NCBI GenBank assembly: GCA_016933055.1
Contig: JAFGBS010000019.1
Coordinates: forward strand, 62,001-126,000
Source of the DNA: Promethearchaeota archaeon
GTDB lineage: Archaea; Asgardarchaeota; Lokiarchaeia; Sigyniarchaeales; Promethearchaeaceae
Length of the DNA: 64,000 nucleotides
Direction of reading: 5' to 3'
Positions 26,532 to 35,221 of the stretch are shown here, in pieces. Under the pieces are notes generated by a model. It saw only the letters and a list, made by a program, of their open reading frames with translations. It was not told the origin of the DNA and did no database searches. Position 1 is the first letter of the stretch; each line of letters begins with the position of its first letter. The translations under genes and the position numbers were made by a program.

Positions 26532-28073
26532 ATGGGAAAAGTTAAATTGGTTCTAGGGATAGTACTGCTCTTAATAGGCGTAGGAGTTCTCCCTACGGGG
26601 TATGTTTTGCATAATAGAATTGAAGAAGACCTTGATCTAGCATTACCTGGGGTATTATTGTCAATACGGGATCAAGTAATGCCCGAAATTGAAAAATACA
26701 CTAAATACGGAGCTATCCCGGAAACCATGATCGCATTGAAAAATGTTGCAGTTCCTCATGTACCGGAAATGGTAAATGGAACCATTTCCTTGAACGAAAT
26801 AACGGATACATTAGATGATTTAAGCGGATATATTGGATTTGAAAATGCCACGGATTGGTTTTTTAACGACCCCGCATGGACGGTAAACACGGATGGAAAC
26901 TATTCGATCCAAGGGATTTCGGAATATGCCGGTTTGGGGAATTTAAGCTTTACACCATTAGCTCTCACTAGCATTTTATCCACATTTCAAACCACTTATG
27001 CATTCACTAACGGAATTCCGTATTTTCTGGATAATTATGAAGATTCTATTACCGACTTAGATGAACGGGATGATATGATGGAAACCTATAATTCCACGTG
27101 GGAACAATTGGGAAACGTCTCAACCTACTTAATAGATTACTTGTATCCCTTAGTACCTGCGTTGGGTTCATTACCATATGAAGCAACGGATGCGACCGCG
27201 GAAGATTTCTTCTTTATGCAATGGGCGAATGGTACAATATTGCCAGATTCCTGGGAAATAACATTATCAGGCTCTGAGATTGAAGATTGGGAATTTAACT
27301 CTCCTGGATCAAACTTATCCTTCCAAAAAATATATGCCATATGGAATAGTTCCAATCAATTATCTCCTTTCAATTCTGACGGAATTAAAAGTTGGATTTT
27401 TGGGGATAACGATACAGAAACTGCAATACAAAGCGAGCTAGATATTTCTAATACCATCTATGAAAGTCTCGTCAGCTACTTTTTCGATGACGACTTTGGA
27501 AATACTGTTATGGTACCATTACTCGAGTATGTGCAAGAAAAATCGATAGAAGCCATCTTTTTAGATAATTTCTACCGCCAATGGGCTACGGGTGTACTAA
27601 TTCCAGAAGGCATTAGTTCCTTAGGGTCTCAGTATGCACTTTTAGAAGGATTTGAAGTGGTACTACCGCCGATCGTTTTTAATTTACCACCTGATCTTAG
27701 TAATAACTTATGGGATCTAAATAATTCAGTATCTCTCACAAATCCATCAGGCATCATCGATTGGTTAAAAATAGCTCGATTTAATCTTGACGGAGAACTA
27801 TCTGATGGTGAATGGCGTGGACTTATAGATGATTCCATTGAATTTGCCCAAATACAAGAAGAATTTACTATAGGTTTAGATCGTTCAGTAATTGTATCGA
27901 AATGGTTGCTGAAATTCCGTTATGAACTTGCTCCTACATTATTATGGCAAAATGGATTATTTTTCATGCATCCTATTGACCTATCGAACTTACTGAACTT
28001 GGGTGGTTTACTAATCGGTGGATTATGTGCATTTCTGGGAGTAATATTGATCCTTTCCTATCGTAAAAGATAA
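26532..28073 (+). CDS. Two-TM ectodomain protein, CD36/LIMP-2-like (tentative)
   Basis: The roughly 513-residue product has an N-terminal TM segment (LVLGIVLLLIGVGVLPTGYVL), a large ectodomain rich in N-x-S/T sequons, and a C-terminal TM segment (GGLLIGGLCAFLGVILILSY) with a short basic tail. The ectodomain has a recurring unit: FFMQWANGTILP followed by IWNSSNQLSPFNSDGIKSWI, and later FYRQWATGVLIP followed by LWDLNNSVSLTNPSGIIDWL. The topology and QW-x-G units recall CD36-family proteins of protists; this is my inference. The open frame starts at GTG 26520, but AGGTG there is better read as Shine-Dalgarno for ATG 26532, as in the paralog. Confidence 0.65.
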   Translation: MGKVKLVLGIVLLLIGVGVLPTGYVLHNRIEEDLDLALPGVLLSIRDQVMPEIEKYTKYGAIPETMIALKNVAVPHVPEMVNGTISLNEITDTLDDLSGYIGFENATDWFFNDPAWTVNTDGNYSIQGISEYAGLGNLSFTPLALTSILSTFQTTYAFTNGIPYFLDNYEDSITDLDERDDMMETYNSTWEQLGNVSTYLIDYLYPLVPALGSLPYEATDATAEDFFFMQWANGTILPDSWEITLSGSEIEDWEFNSPGSNLSFQKIYAIWNSSNQLSPFNSDGIKSWIFGDNDTETAIQSELDISNTIYESLVSYFFDDDFGNTVMVPLLEYVQEKSIEAIFLDNFYRQWATGVLIPEGISSLGSQYALLEGFEVVLPPIVFNLPPDLSNNLWDLNNSVSLTNPSGIIDWLKIARFNLDGELSDGEWRGLIDDSIEFAQIQEEFTIGLDRSVIVSKWLLKFRYELAPTLLWQNGLFFMHPIDLSNLLNLGGLLIGGLCAFLGVILILSYRKR

Positions 28074-28223
28074 TCTTTATGTCCAAAATTTTGGAGTAAA
28101 ATTGAAAATAAACGAAAAAATTGAAATATTGAAACAATTATAGACAATTATCAATTAAGTGTTGTAATAACGATAAAGTGGTAACAAAAATAGTAATATG
28201 TAAAAAATTTAGGTGTTAATAGA

Positions 28224-29741
28224 ATGGAAAAGAGAAAATTGATTGCGGGTATAGTATTACTCGTTATTGGAATTGGATTAATCCCTGGTACTATTGGAAT
28301 GGGGAATTTAATTAACTACCGAATGGATCAAACAATCAATCCTGCATTTGATAATATACGCTCGGAATTCTCTACTGAGGCAGAATCATTTGCATTAAAA
28401 GAATCAATTCCCCAGATGATGCAAGAGTTAAAGGATACAATCATTCCAAATATTCCTATATTAATTAATGGCTCTGTATCCGCAAAAGTTATCTCTAATG
28501 TTCTTAATAATTTGACTGGATATATAGGGCAAGAAAATGCGACGGAATGGTTCTTTAATGACCCTACATTCACGATTAACACGGATGGTAATTATTCGAT
28601 ACAAGGAATTTCAGAGTACAGCGGACTGGGTAATTTAAGTTTTTCCACATTAGCCATAAACAGAATATTATCTGCAATATTAACAAATTATGCTGTTACT
28701 AATGGGATAAAGTCATTTCTGGAAAATTACGAAGATTCAGTTACCGATCTTGACGATCGAAATGAAATGATGCAGTTATATAATGCAACTTGGGAGCAAC
28801 TGGAAAATGTTTCCACTTATCTGACGGATTATCTATTTCCATTAGTACCTACTTTAGGATCTTTACCATTTGAAGCTACTTCATTAACCGCCGAAGATTT
28901 TTTTTATATACATTGGGCAAATGGAACTGTTTTACCAAATGGAATCCGTATTTTTTTCAGTCAAACCGTATCTGTAGTGAATTGGGAATTAAAACAACCC
29001 GACTTGAATCTCAACCTTTCAATGGTAAAAACCATCTGGAACACCACAAATGAATATTCCCCGTTCAATGAGCAAGGGATTTTGAAATGGATATGGACAG
29101 TATATGACCCCACTGAATTCACCGAAATTGAAGATGGTCTTGGAATAAACAACACACTCGTTTCGGCATTAATGGATCACTTATTTAACACTAACTTCTT
29201 AGATAATGTTATCAACCGAATATTTAACATTGTTAGCACTCAAACATTAGCTGAGAAAAGGAACGAAGGAATTATCAGGCAATGGGCAGATGGTATTATG
29301 GTTCCAACTGGTCTTGGTTCAATTGACTCGCTATATGCCGGATTTGAAGTAACATTACCTCCCAATGATCTTGGTATTGACCTGAGTGTCCTAAAGGATA
29401 TTTGGTTTGTGAATAATACTAACGCTTTGAGGAATTCAACCGATGGTTTGGATAAATGGTTTACAATCGCAAGAGCACCTGAATCAGAGCGCTCTGATCT
29501 CGTCGAATATCAAATAATTACAGCAGAATTTGGTCTAGACTCTACACAAATGAATTTAATATCGGATTGGTTGAAAATATTCAGAAACACTTCCACATAT
29601 ATCATACAAGATATTCAAGGATTCCAACTCCATCCATATGAGATCCTCAGGCAAATTACTATTGGGGGATATATCGGTGCTGGTATTATTGGTTTCGTTG
29701 GCATATTTTTGATCGGATCTCAATTTAAGAAGCAAAGATAA
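28224..29741 (+). CDS. Two-TM ectodomain protein, paralog (CD36/LIMP-2-like, tentative)
   Basis: The 505-residue product is a clear paralog of the preceding gene. They share NATEWFFNDP (NATDWFFNDP upstream), INTDGNYSIQGISEYSGLGNLSF, FLENYEDSVTDLDDR and EDFFYIHWANGTVLP. It has the same N- and C-terminal membrane segments and the second unit IIRQWADGIMVP with FEVTLPPNDLG and IWFVNNTNALRNSTDGLDKWF. The same leader, TTTAGGTGTTAA, precedes both genes and places AGGTG about nine bases before the ATG. The two have diverged well beyond a recent duplication. The function is unknown; a surface lipid- or glycan-binding role would fit the CD36 resemblance if it holds. Confidence 0.65.
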   Translation: MEKRKLIAGIVLLVIGIGLIPGTIGMGNLINYRMDQTINPAFDNIRSEFSTEAESFALKESIPQMMQELKDTIIPNIPILINGSVSAKVISNVLNNLTGYIGQENATEWFFNDPTFTINTDGNYSIQGISEYSGLGNLSFSTLAINRILSAILTNYAVTNGIKSFLENYEDSVTDLDDRNEMMQLYNATWEQLENVSTYLTDYLFPLVPTLGSLPFEATSLTAEDFFYIHWANGTVLPNGIRIFFSQTVSVVNWELKQPDLNLNLSMVKTIWNTTNEYSPFNEQGILKWIWTVYDPTEFTEIEDGLGINNTLVSALMDHLFNTNFLDNVINRIFNIVSTQTLAEKRNEGIIRQWADGIMVPTGLGSIDSLYAGFEVTLPPNDLGIDLSVLKDIWFVNNTNALRNSTDGLDKWFTIARAPESERSDLVEYQIITAEFGLDSTQMNLISDWLKIFRNTSTYIIQDIQGFQLHPYEILRQITIGGYIGAGIIGFVGIFLIGSQFKKQR

Positions 29742-29798
29742 TCTTTTTTCATTTTTTCACAATTTCATGTAATAGACAGCTATAATTCAAAAGGTTAA

Positions 29799-29811
29799 CA
29801 ATATATATTGT
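29799..29811. promoter_or_regulatory. Palindromic TATA-like element before the sugar-modification operon
   Basis: The sequence aacaatatatattgt forms a palindrome centred near 29805, just upstream of ATG 29820. It is an obvious TATA candidate, though closer to the ATG than a leaderless promoter would usually be. Confidence 0.3.
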
Positions 29812-29819
29812 GATTATAC

Positions 29820-30455
29820 ATGGATTTATTTCCTCAATATGTGATATTAGGCAACAATGTAAAAATTGGGAAATTTGTTATTTTAGGTGAAATACCAAGA
29901 GTAGAGAAAATCCAACCCTTAGAAATTGGTGCCGATACAATAATTAGATCCCATTCTGTAATTTACACCAACACCACAATAGGGGATAATTTCCAAACTG
30001 GTCATGGTGTATTAATCAGAGAAAATTGCGTAATTGGAAAAAATGTTAGTGTAGGTAGTCATAGCGTTTTGGAAAGAGATGTAATATTACAGGATAATGT
30101 TAGAATTCATTCAAATGTTTTCATTCCAGAATATACATGCATAGAACAGAATGCATGGATCGGACCTAATGTTGTTATGACGAATGCTTATCATCCATTA
30201 TGTAGTAAAGTAAAGGAATGTTTAAAGGGACCTACCATTAGAAGCCATGTTATTATAGGTGCTCATGTGACAATTGCCCCCTATGTTACTATTGGAGAAA
30301 ATGTATTTATTGGAGCAGGATCAGTTGTGACAAAAGATATCCCGGATAATATGGTCGCTTATGGCTCTCCAGCTAGAATAATAAAACGAATTGATCAATT
30401 AAAATGTAAAACTGGTATTAAAAACAAAAATCCATATAAAAGTATACCGAAATGA
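29820..30455 (+). CDS. Hexapeptide N-acetyltransferase (WbpD-like)
   Basis: The 211-residue protein is almost entirely left-handed beta-helix repeats ([IV]G-x-N/D-V pattern). It has the catalytic-region HPLCSKVKE and the C-terminal APYVTIGENVFIGAGSVVTKDIPDNMVAYGSPARIIK, typical of sugar N-acetyltransferases such as WbpD, which acetylates the 3-amino group of UDP-2-acetamido-3-amino-glucuronate. The stop overlaps the ATG of the oxidoreductase gene by four bases. With that gene and the convergent aminotransferase at 31462 it would form the D, B and E steps of that pathway. The substrate is inferred from context. Confidence 0.82.
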   Translation: MDLFPQYVILGNNVKIGKFVILGEIPRVEKIQPLEIGADTIIRSHSVIYTNTTIGDNFQTGHGVLIRENCVIGKNVSVGSHSVLERDVILQDNVRIHSNVFIPEYTCIEQNAWIGPNVVMTNAYHPLCSKVKECLKGPTIRSHVIIGAHVTIAPYVTIGENVFIGAGSVVTKDIPDNMVAYGSPARIIKRIDQLKCKTGIKNKNPYKSIPK

Positions 30456-31471
30456 CGAAATATGCAATTATTGGGCTTGGATATTGGGGATCAAATCACT
30501 TAAGAGCTTTAGATAAGTTACGATCTGATAAATTAATTGAACAACTGGTAGTTTGTGATATTAATGAAACAGCATTACAAGAAACTCTGAAATTTCCTAA
30601 TATAGAAAAATGTAGAGATTGGAGAATCTTGTTAAAAGATGAGTCATTGGATATGGTATCAATAGTTAGTCCCTCCCCATACCACTTTGAAATGACCAAA
30701 GAGTTTCTTCTTGCTGGGAAAGATGTATTGGTTGAAAAACCAATGGCTCTAACATCTAAAGAATGTGACATACTTTTGGAAGTACAAAATCAGACGGGAA
30801 AAGGACTAATGGTGGGTCATGTATTCAGGTTTCATCCTGCAGTGATTGAATTACGCAATCGAATCCAAAACGGTCAGTTTGGTGAGATTCTCACTATCAT
30901 GATAAGAAGAATTGCTTTAAGGCCTCCTAGGAAGGATATGGGTGTGATGTTAGCCCTTGGGATTCATGAGGTTGACTTAACATGTTTTCTTTTAGGGGAT
31001 AAAACACCAGATTCTATTTTTGCAGATATAAACTACTATTATGATAAACAAGAAGAAACAGCATTAATCCTCCAAAAATTTGGTAAAACTTCTGCATATT
31101 CTTTTGAAAGTTGGATTGATCCCACGCAAGGAAAATTACGAGAATTATCCTTAGTTGGTAGTTTGGGGAGTGTAATGATTGATTTCCTCGTACCTAATGA
31201 AATAAAGATAATTCAATCCCATTTGATTGTTAAAGAGCTAGAAAAGGGAAAAAACTTTGATATCGTTGATAAAGGTGAATCTATAGTGAAATTAGAACCG
31301 AAAGAACCGCTTCTTGAAGAAATTAGACACTTTATAATCCAGTCAAAAGGAAATAAAAAATATGAATCAAATGGAACTATTGGTAAAAGAGCTGTATTAA
31401 TGATTGAGAAAGCTATTAAAGCTTATAGAAAAAGAAGATTTGTCAAAATGGATAATATGGTTTATGAGTAA
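30452..31471 (+). CDS. Gfo/Idh/MocA-family oxidoreductase (WbpB-like)
   Basis: The 339-residue dehydrogenase has the Rossmann start AIIGLGYWGSNHLRAL, SIVSPSPYHFE, the family-defining VEKPMALTSKE with the conserved Lys, and a C-terminal alpha/beta domain containing GIHEVDLTCFLLG. In the WbpB role it oxidises the 3-position of UDP-N-acetylglucuronate. The gene overlaps the acetyltransferase by four bases and, tail to tail, the aminotransferase at 31462 by ten. The window has no WbpA-type 6-dehydrogenase, so the uronate precursor would come from elsewhere. Confidence 0.85.
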   Translation: MTKYAIIGLGYWGSNHLRALDKLRSDKLIEQLVVCDINETALQETLKFPNIEKCRDWRILLKDESLDMVSIVSPSPYHFEMTKEFLLAGKDVLVEKPMALTSKECDILLEVQNQTGKGLMVGHVFRFHPAVIELRNRIQNGQFGEILTIMIRRIALRPPRKDMGVMLALGIHEVDLTCFLLGDKTPDSIFADINYYYDKQEETALILQKFGKTSAYSFESWIDPTQGKLRELSLVGSLGSVMIDFLVPNEIKIIQSHLIVKELEKGKNFDIVDKGESIVKLEPKEPLLEEIRHFIIQSKGNKKYESNGTIGKRAVLMIEKAIKAYRKRRFVKMDNMVYE

Positions 31472-32541
31472 AATTCAATGATTTTTTCACATACAAAACG
31501 GATTTTATCTTTTGAATACGTACCAGAAATTGGAATAGATAAAATTTTTTCACTTATTTCATCATTTATTGGCATTTTTTGATATCCAGCAACCTCTTTA
31601 ATATAATTCAATTCATTAAGCTTTTCTTTATACATTACTGAAGAACCGATATTATTTTTTTTAAGATATTTTTGTAACTCATCTCTTTTTTCTGCTTTGA
31701 TAGTGTAAAGATGATAAACATGTTTGAAATTTGGTGGTTCAGTTGGTAATTCTATATGAAAGAGATTTCTTAACTTTTCTTCATAACAACTTGCAAGATC
31801 TCTTCGATTTTGATTGTATTTATCTAGTTTCTTAAGGTGAGATCTACCAATTGCTGCTAAAATTTCACTTAATCTATTATTTAAACCCGGCATAACATGC
31901 TGACCATTAATTCGTCCGTGATCTCGTAAAGCTTTGATTTTTAGAATTAATTCTTCATTATTGGATATTACTATACCTCCATCTCCTCCAACTGTAGTAT
32001 TTTTAGTGGGGAAAAATGAAAATGCTGCTAAATCACCTTGAACTCCTGCCTTTTTTCCTTTACATGCTGCTCCGTGAGCTTGACAAGCATCCTCTATTAT
32101 ATAAATATTATTTTTTTGTGCAATCGATTGGATTTTTTCCATTTCACACATTAATCCATATAAATGAACAGGGATGATTGCTTTTGTGTTCATGTTTATT
32201 TTTTTTTCCAACTTCGTGGAGTCGATCAAAAAAGTATTGGGATTGATATCGACGAAGATAGGTTTTGCACCCGTAAAAATTATTGCATTCACTGTTGCAG
32301 CAAATGTGTTTGGGGGGATAATTACTTCATCACCGTTTTTAATGTTTAATGCGAGTAAAGATAAGTGAAGTGCAGAAGTCCCTGAGTTGACTGTTGCAGC
32401 AAATTCAACTTGTTGATACTGAGCGAATTCTTCTTCTAGTAATTCAGCTTCTTGTCCTTTTACATATTGACCACTGCTTAGAACTCTTTCAATTGCATTT
32501 CTCTCTTCATTACCTAAATCAACTGTCGTTCTTGGAATCAT
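31462..32541 (-). CDS. DegT/DnrJ/EryC1 sugar aminotransferase (WbpE-like)
   Basis: The 359-residue PLP enzyme has NSGTSALHLSLLAL, PVHLYGLMCEM, EDACQAHGA, the PLP-Lys region AFSFFPTKNTTVGGDGG, and the RDHGRINGQHVMPGLNNRLSEILAAIG block, all standard for sugar-nucleotide aminotransferases. Beside the WbpB- and WbpD-like genes the best reading is amination of the 3-oxo sugar (WbpE role). It is on the opposite strand and overlaps the oxidoreductase by ten bases. A T/A-rich tttaaattttatattt box lies just upstream of its ATG. Confidence 0.87.
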   Translation of the reverse strand: MIPRTTVDLGNEERNAIERVLSSGQYVKGQEAELLEEEFAQYQQVEFAATVNSGTSALHLSLLALNIKNGDEVIIPPNTFAATVNAIIFTGAKPIFVDINPNTFLIDSTKLEKKINMNTKAIIPVHLYGLMCEMEKIQSIAQKNNIYIIEDACQAHGAACKGKKAGVQGDLAAFSFFPTKNTTVGGDGGIVISNNEELILKIKALRDHGRINGQHVMPGLNNRLSEILAAIGRSHLKKLDKYNQNRRDLASCYEEKLRNLFHIELPTEPPNFKHVYHLYTIKAEKRDELQKYLKKNNIGSSVMYKEKLNELNYIKEVAGYQKMPINDEISEKILSIPISGTYSKDKIRFVCEKIIEFYS

Positions 32542-33233
32542 CTCGAGTTTGGATTAAAAATATAAAATTTAAACTTATTCTGAGGGGATCTGAAAAAACG
32601 AAAAATAATAGAAAAATATACAAATCTTGAGTTATTTTGAAAATACATATTTAAATAATTCCCAAATAATTGAGCTGACTACCGGAATCTAAGATAACAA
32701 ACCATTTACACTCCTATTAGTAGATAGAAATTTCTTAAATACAAAGAAAAGATTCTTTTCGTTCATCAATTATTAACATAGTCCCAAACATAAAAGAGTA
32801 ATTTTTACTTAAACGAGATTTATAAATTTTTAAAATCGACTAGAGTTCCTTTAATCAATTCCAAATAAGTCGTCTTGGATTACCAGACGAATTGTTGACA
32901 CTCCTTATAACCTTAGTTTTCATAATTTTTTACATAATTTCTCAAGTACGTGGACGAATCCTCTTGCAATGTACAATTTTTTCTCACTTGGATTAGACCA
33001 TACGAGTTGTATGTCTATCCCGCAATTTCCTTAATCTATGGTATACCCACGTCATTTTTTTGCACGTATGTCCGTGGTGGAATGTCTTGGATATCCCATA
33101 GGAGTTGTTTAACCCATGTATCGCAAGCGATAGGTCGTATAGGCACACAATAGACGTTGATTAATCATTTGACTTAATTGCGATGGCAATTATCTGCCCC
33201 TTTTAAATAGAAAACTTCAATTTTTTGTGGTAA
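32542..33233. other. Gene-free region with a possible MITE relic at its right end
   Basis: Nearly 700 bases without a credible gene. The left half is very A/T-rich and would hold the promoter of the aminotransferase gene. The stretch from about 32945 to 33165 is less A/T-rich and ends in AATAGACGTTGA (33149-33160), close to the terminal repeats of the elements at 45256-46021. A 67-codon open frame inside it (32950-33153) looks accidental. No RNA gene was recognised. Confidence 0.35.
33149..33165. repeat. Possible relic terminal repeat of the MITE-like family
   Basis: AATAGACGTTGATTAATC matches GAATAGATGTTGACTAATC at 45583-45601 except for two substitutions over the shared bases. A short hairpin ATCGCAAGCGAT lies just upstream at about 33120-33131. 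No matching left end was found, so this is either a decayed copy or chance. Confidence 0.3.
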
Positions 33234-33569
33234 TCATTTCATTAGATAAATCGGATTTAAAATATCTATCAAATTTTGGGCTTTCTTATTTAACTCTTCA
33301 AAATATTGTTCTTTTACATTTTCTAGCGCTTCTAAAGGAGGAGTTGCTGTGTGAAAAGTTGTACGATTCTCCCCGTCAAGTAAAACAAATCCTTTTCCAA
33401 TAAGAGGTTGAAGAATTTGGTAAATACAGGGATAGGGGGATTTACTTTCCTTTCTGAATTCCTTTTCATTAAATGTACCCACGATAACTAAAGTTAGATA
33501 AACCAAGGTTTTATTATCAGTAAAACCTAAGTCATTCAAAGATTCTTTTAAATGCTGAGGAAGCACCAT
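33234..33569 (-). CDS. TrmB-like winged-helix regulator
   Basis: The 111-residue protein has the N-terminal winged-helix layout of archaeal TrmB-type regulators: LNDLGFTDNKTLVYLTLVIVGTFNEKEFRKES, then CIYQILQPLIGKGFVLL and the TPPLEALENVKEQYFEELNKKAQNL coiled helix. The sugar-binding C-terminal domain of full TrmB is missing, so it is a short form that can dimerise but has no obvious ligand pocket. It is next to the phosphosugar mutase gene on the same strand and within the glycan island, so it may regulate neighbouring glycan genes. Confidence 0.72.
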   Translation of the reverse strand: MVLPQHLKESLNDLGFTDNKTLVYLTLVIVGTFNEKEFRKESKSPYPCIYQILQPLIGKGFVLLDGENRTTFHTATPPLEALENVKEQYFEELNKKAQNLIDILNPIYLMK

Positions 33570-33636
33570 ATTTTATACATAAGGATTTTAATATTTACAA
33601 ATTAACTGAGTTTTCAAATGTCATAATGATTAGTGA

Positions 33637-35073
33637 TTATTCTTGGTTTTTTTTCTCAATACCTACACGATATTGCTTAACTAAACTCTTTGCTCTTGAT
33701 GCTTCCTTTGCTTCAGCAATGACACGGATAACGGGTTCTGTATTGGATTGATGAACCAAAATCCATTCTTTCCGTTTCTTATTTATAATTTTCACATCAT
33801 TTCCCTTTGCAATATACGTCAAGTTCTCCTCTTCAAGATGAATTTTTAATCTATCGATAATCTTTAGTGATTTTGGTACAGTAAAACTTTCTCGATAAGA
33901 GGAATATTTGGGAATATTTTTTATGAGTTCGGACAATGATTCAGAATGTTGAGATAGACAATCACATATTACACAGGATGCAAAAATTCCATCTCTTGCA
34001 TTATTAAACCTTGGATACATAAATCCTCCGCTAGATCCCTCTCCACCTATTATCAGAGTACCTGGATTGTCCAATTTTAATTGTGTAAACTTTCTTGCAA
34101 GATATTGTTCCCCGATTTGTGTGCGATAAATTTTCGCACCAAATTTTTCAGCGAGATCATCGAACGCCAATGAAGAAGCGATGTTTGTTACAATCAGTAT
34201 CTTTTTAGGAGATTTTTTTAATGCGTTTCTATGAAGGAAGTAATGCATGGGGAGAAGTACAGAAACATCTTCGGGATAGACTTCACCATCTGGACCGACT
34301 ACTGTTAAACGATCAGCATCACAATCATAAGCAAATCCCACATCGGCATTAGTTTTTTTCATTTCCAATTTTAATACTTCTAAGTTTTCAGCAATAGGTT
34401 CGATTTTTCGTGGAAAATGAGGATAACACATTGAAGAATCATTAGTTATATTGAATTTTTCATGAAGGTGTATCAAAATACATCCATAAGAGGAAAGAAA
34501 TATATCGATAACACCTTTTGCTGTCCCTGCATTTGTATCGACAATAACTTTCAATCCTCTTTTCTTGATATTTTTTATATCTAATTCTTTATTTAGAAGT
34601 GATTTGTACAACTTTTTCGCATCTGCACTATGAATTAACCCGATTTCATCCCATTTAGCGGGATATTCGGAAGAAACACCTTTTAGTGAAAGCTTCTGGA
34701 TTTCTTCGATTTCCTCATTATTGATAAATGTGTGTGAAGGACCAACAAATTTAACTCCATTATACTCTTCTGGATTGTGAGATCCTGTAATAATCACACC
34801 TCCTGCAAGTTTTTTTAGATGAATATAATGTAATATAATCGGTGTAGGTAAATCAAGTAAATCAGTTACATGAATTCCCATTGAAATTAATCCTGAAGCA
34901 ATAATTTGTGCATACATTAAGCTTGAATTCCTTGTATCTCTACCTAAAGCAACTTTAGAGCCCTTTCCTAACCATAATGCAAATTTCTTAGTGAATTTCA
35001 GCACATCTTCAATTTTTAAATCTTCATTTACTTTTCCTCGCATTCCACTGGGTGTAAGTATCACTATTCTCAA
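33637..35073 (-). CDS. Phosphohexomutase (phosphoglucomutase/phosphomannomutase/GlmM family)
   Basis: The 478-residue alpha-D-phosphohexomutase has the active-site serine in ITGSHNPEEYNG, the metal-binding DCDADR, the sugar-binding GGEGSSGG loop, and a C-terminal phosphate-binding RVIAEAKE region. It moves phosphate between C1 and C6 of a hexose or hexosamine, feeding sugar-nucleotide synthesis. The sugar is not fixed by sequence; GlmM, ManB and Pgm are all possible. Translation starts at TTG 35073 or GTG 35064, as there is no upstream ATG. Its location between two sugar-nucleotide clusters suggests a supply role. Confidence 0.88.
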   Translation of the reverse strand: MRIVILTPSGMRGKVNEDLKIEDVLKFTKKFALWLGKGSKVALGRDTRNSSLMYAQIIASGLISMGIHVTDLLDLPTPIILHYIHLKKLAGGVIITGSHNPEEYNGVKFVGPSHTFINNEEIEEIQKLSLKGVSSEYPAKWDEIGLIHSADAKKLYKSLLNKELDIKNIKKRGLKVIVDTNAGTAKGVIDIFLSSYGCILIHLHEKFNITNDSSMCYPHFPRKIEPIAENLEVLKLEMKKTNADVGFAYDCDADRLTVVGPDGEVYPEDVSVLLPMHYFLHRNALKKSPKKILIVTNIASSLAFDDLAEKFGAKIYRTQIGEQYLARKFTQLKLDNPGTLIIGGEGSSGGFMYPRFNNARDGIFASCVICDCLSQHSESLSELIKNIPKYSSYRESFTVPKSLKIIDRLKIHLEEENLTYIAKGNDVKIINKKRKEWILVHQSNTEPVIRVIAEAKEASRAKSLVKQYRVGIEKKNQE

Positions 35074-35221
35074 TTTTCTAAGTTATGTTGTTCTGAAATG
35101 TAAGATACGTGATAAATAATAATTCTTCTTATTTGAAGAGTAAAACGGTGATTGTATTTGTATTTATATGTGCTAGCAGTTAAGATACCGATCTTAAATA
35201 TATTGATGATTTAAACAAGAT

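Noticed and set aside
32950..33153. 67-codon open frame in the gene-free region
   Set aside because: No motif or start context, and it covers the stretch interpreted as a possible degenerate repeat element.
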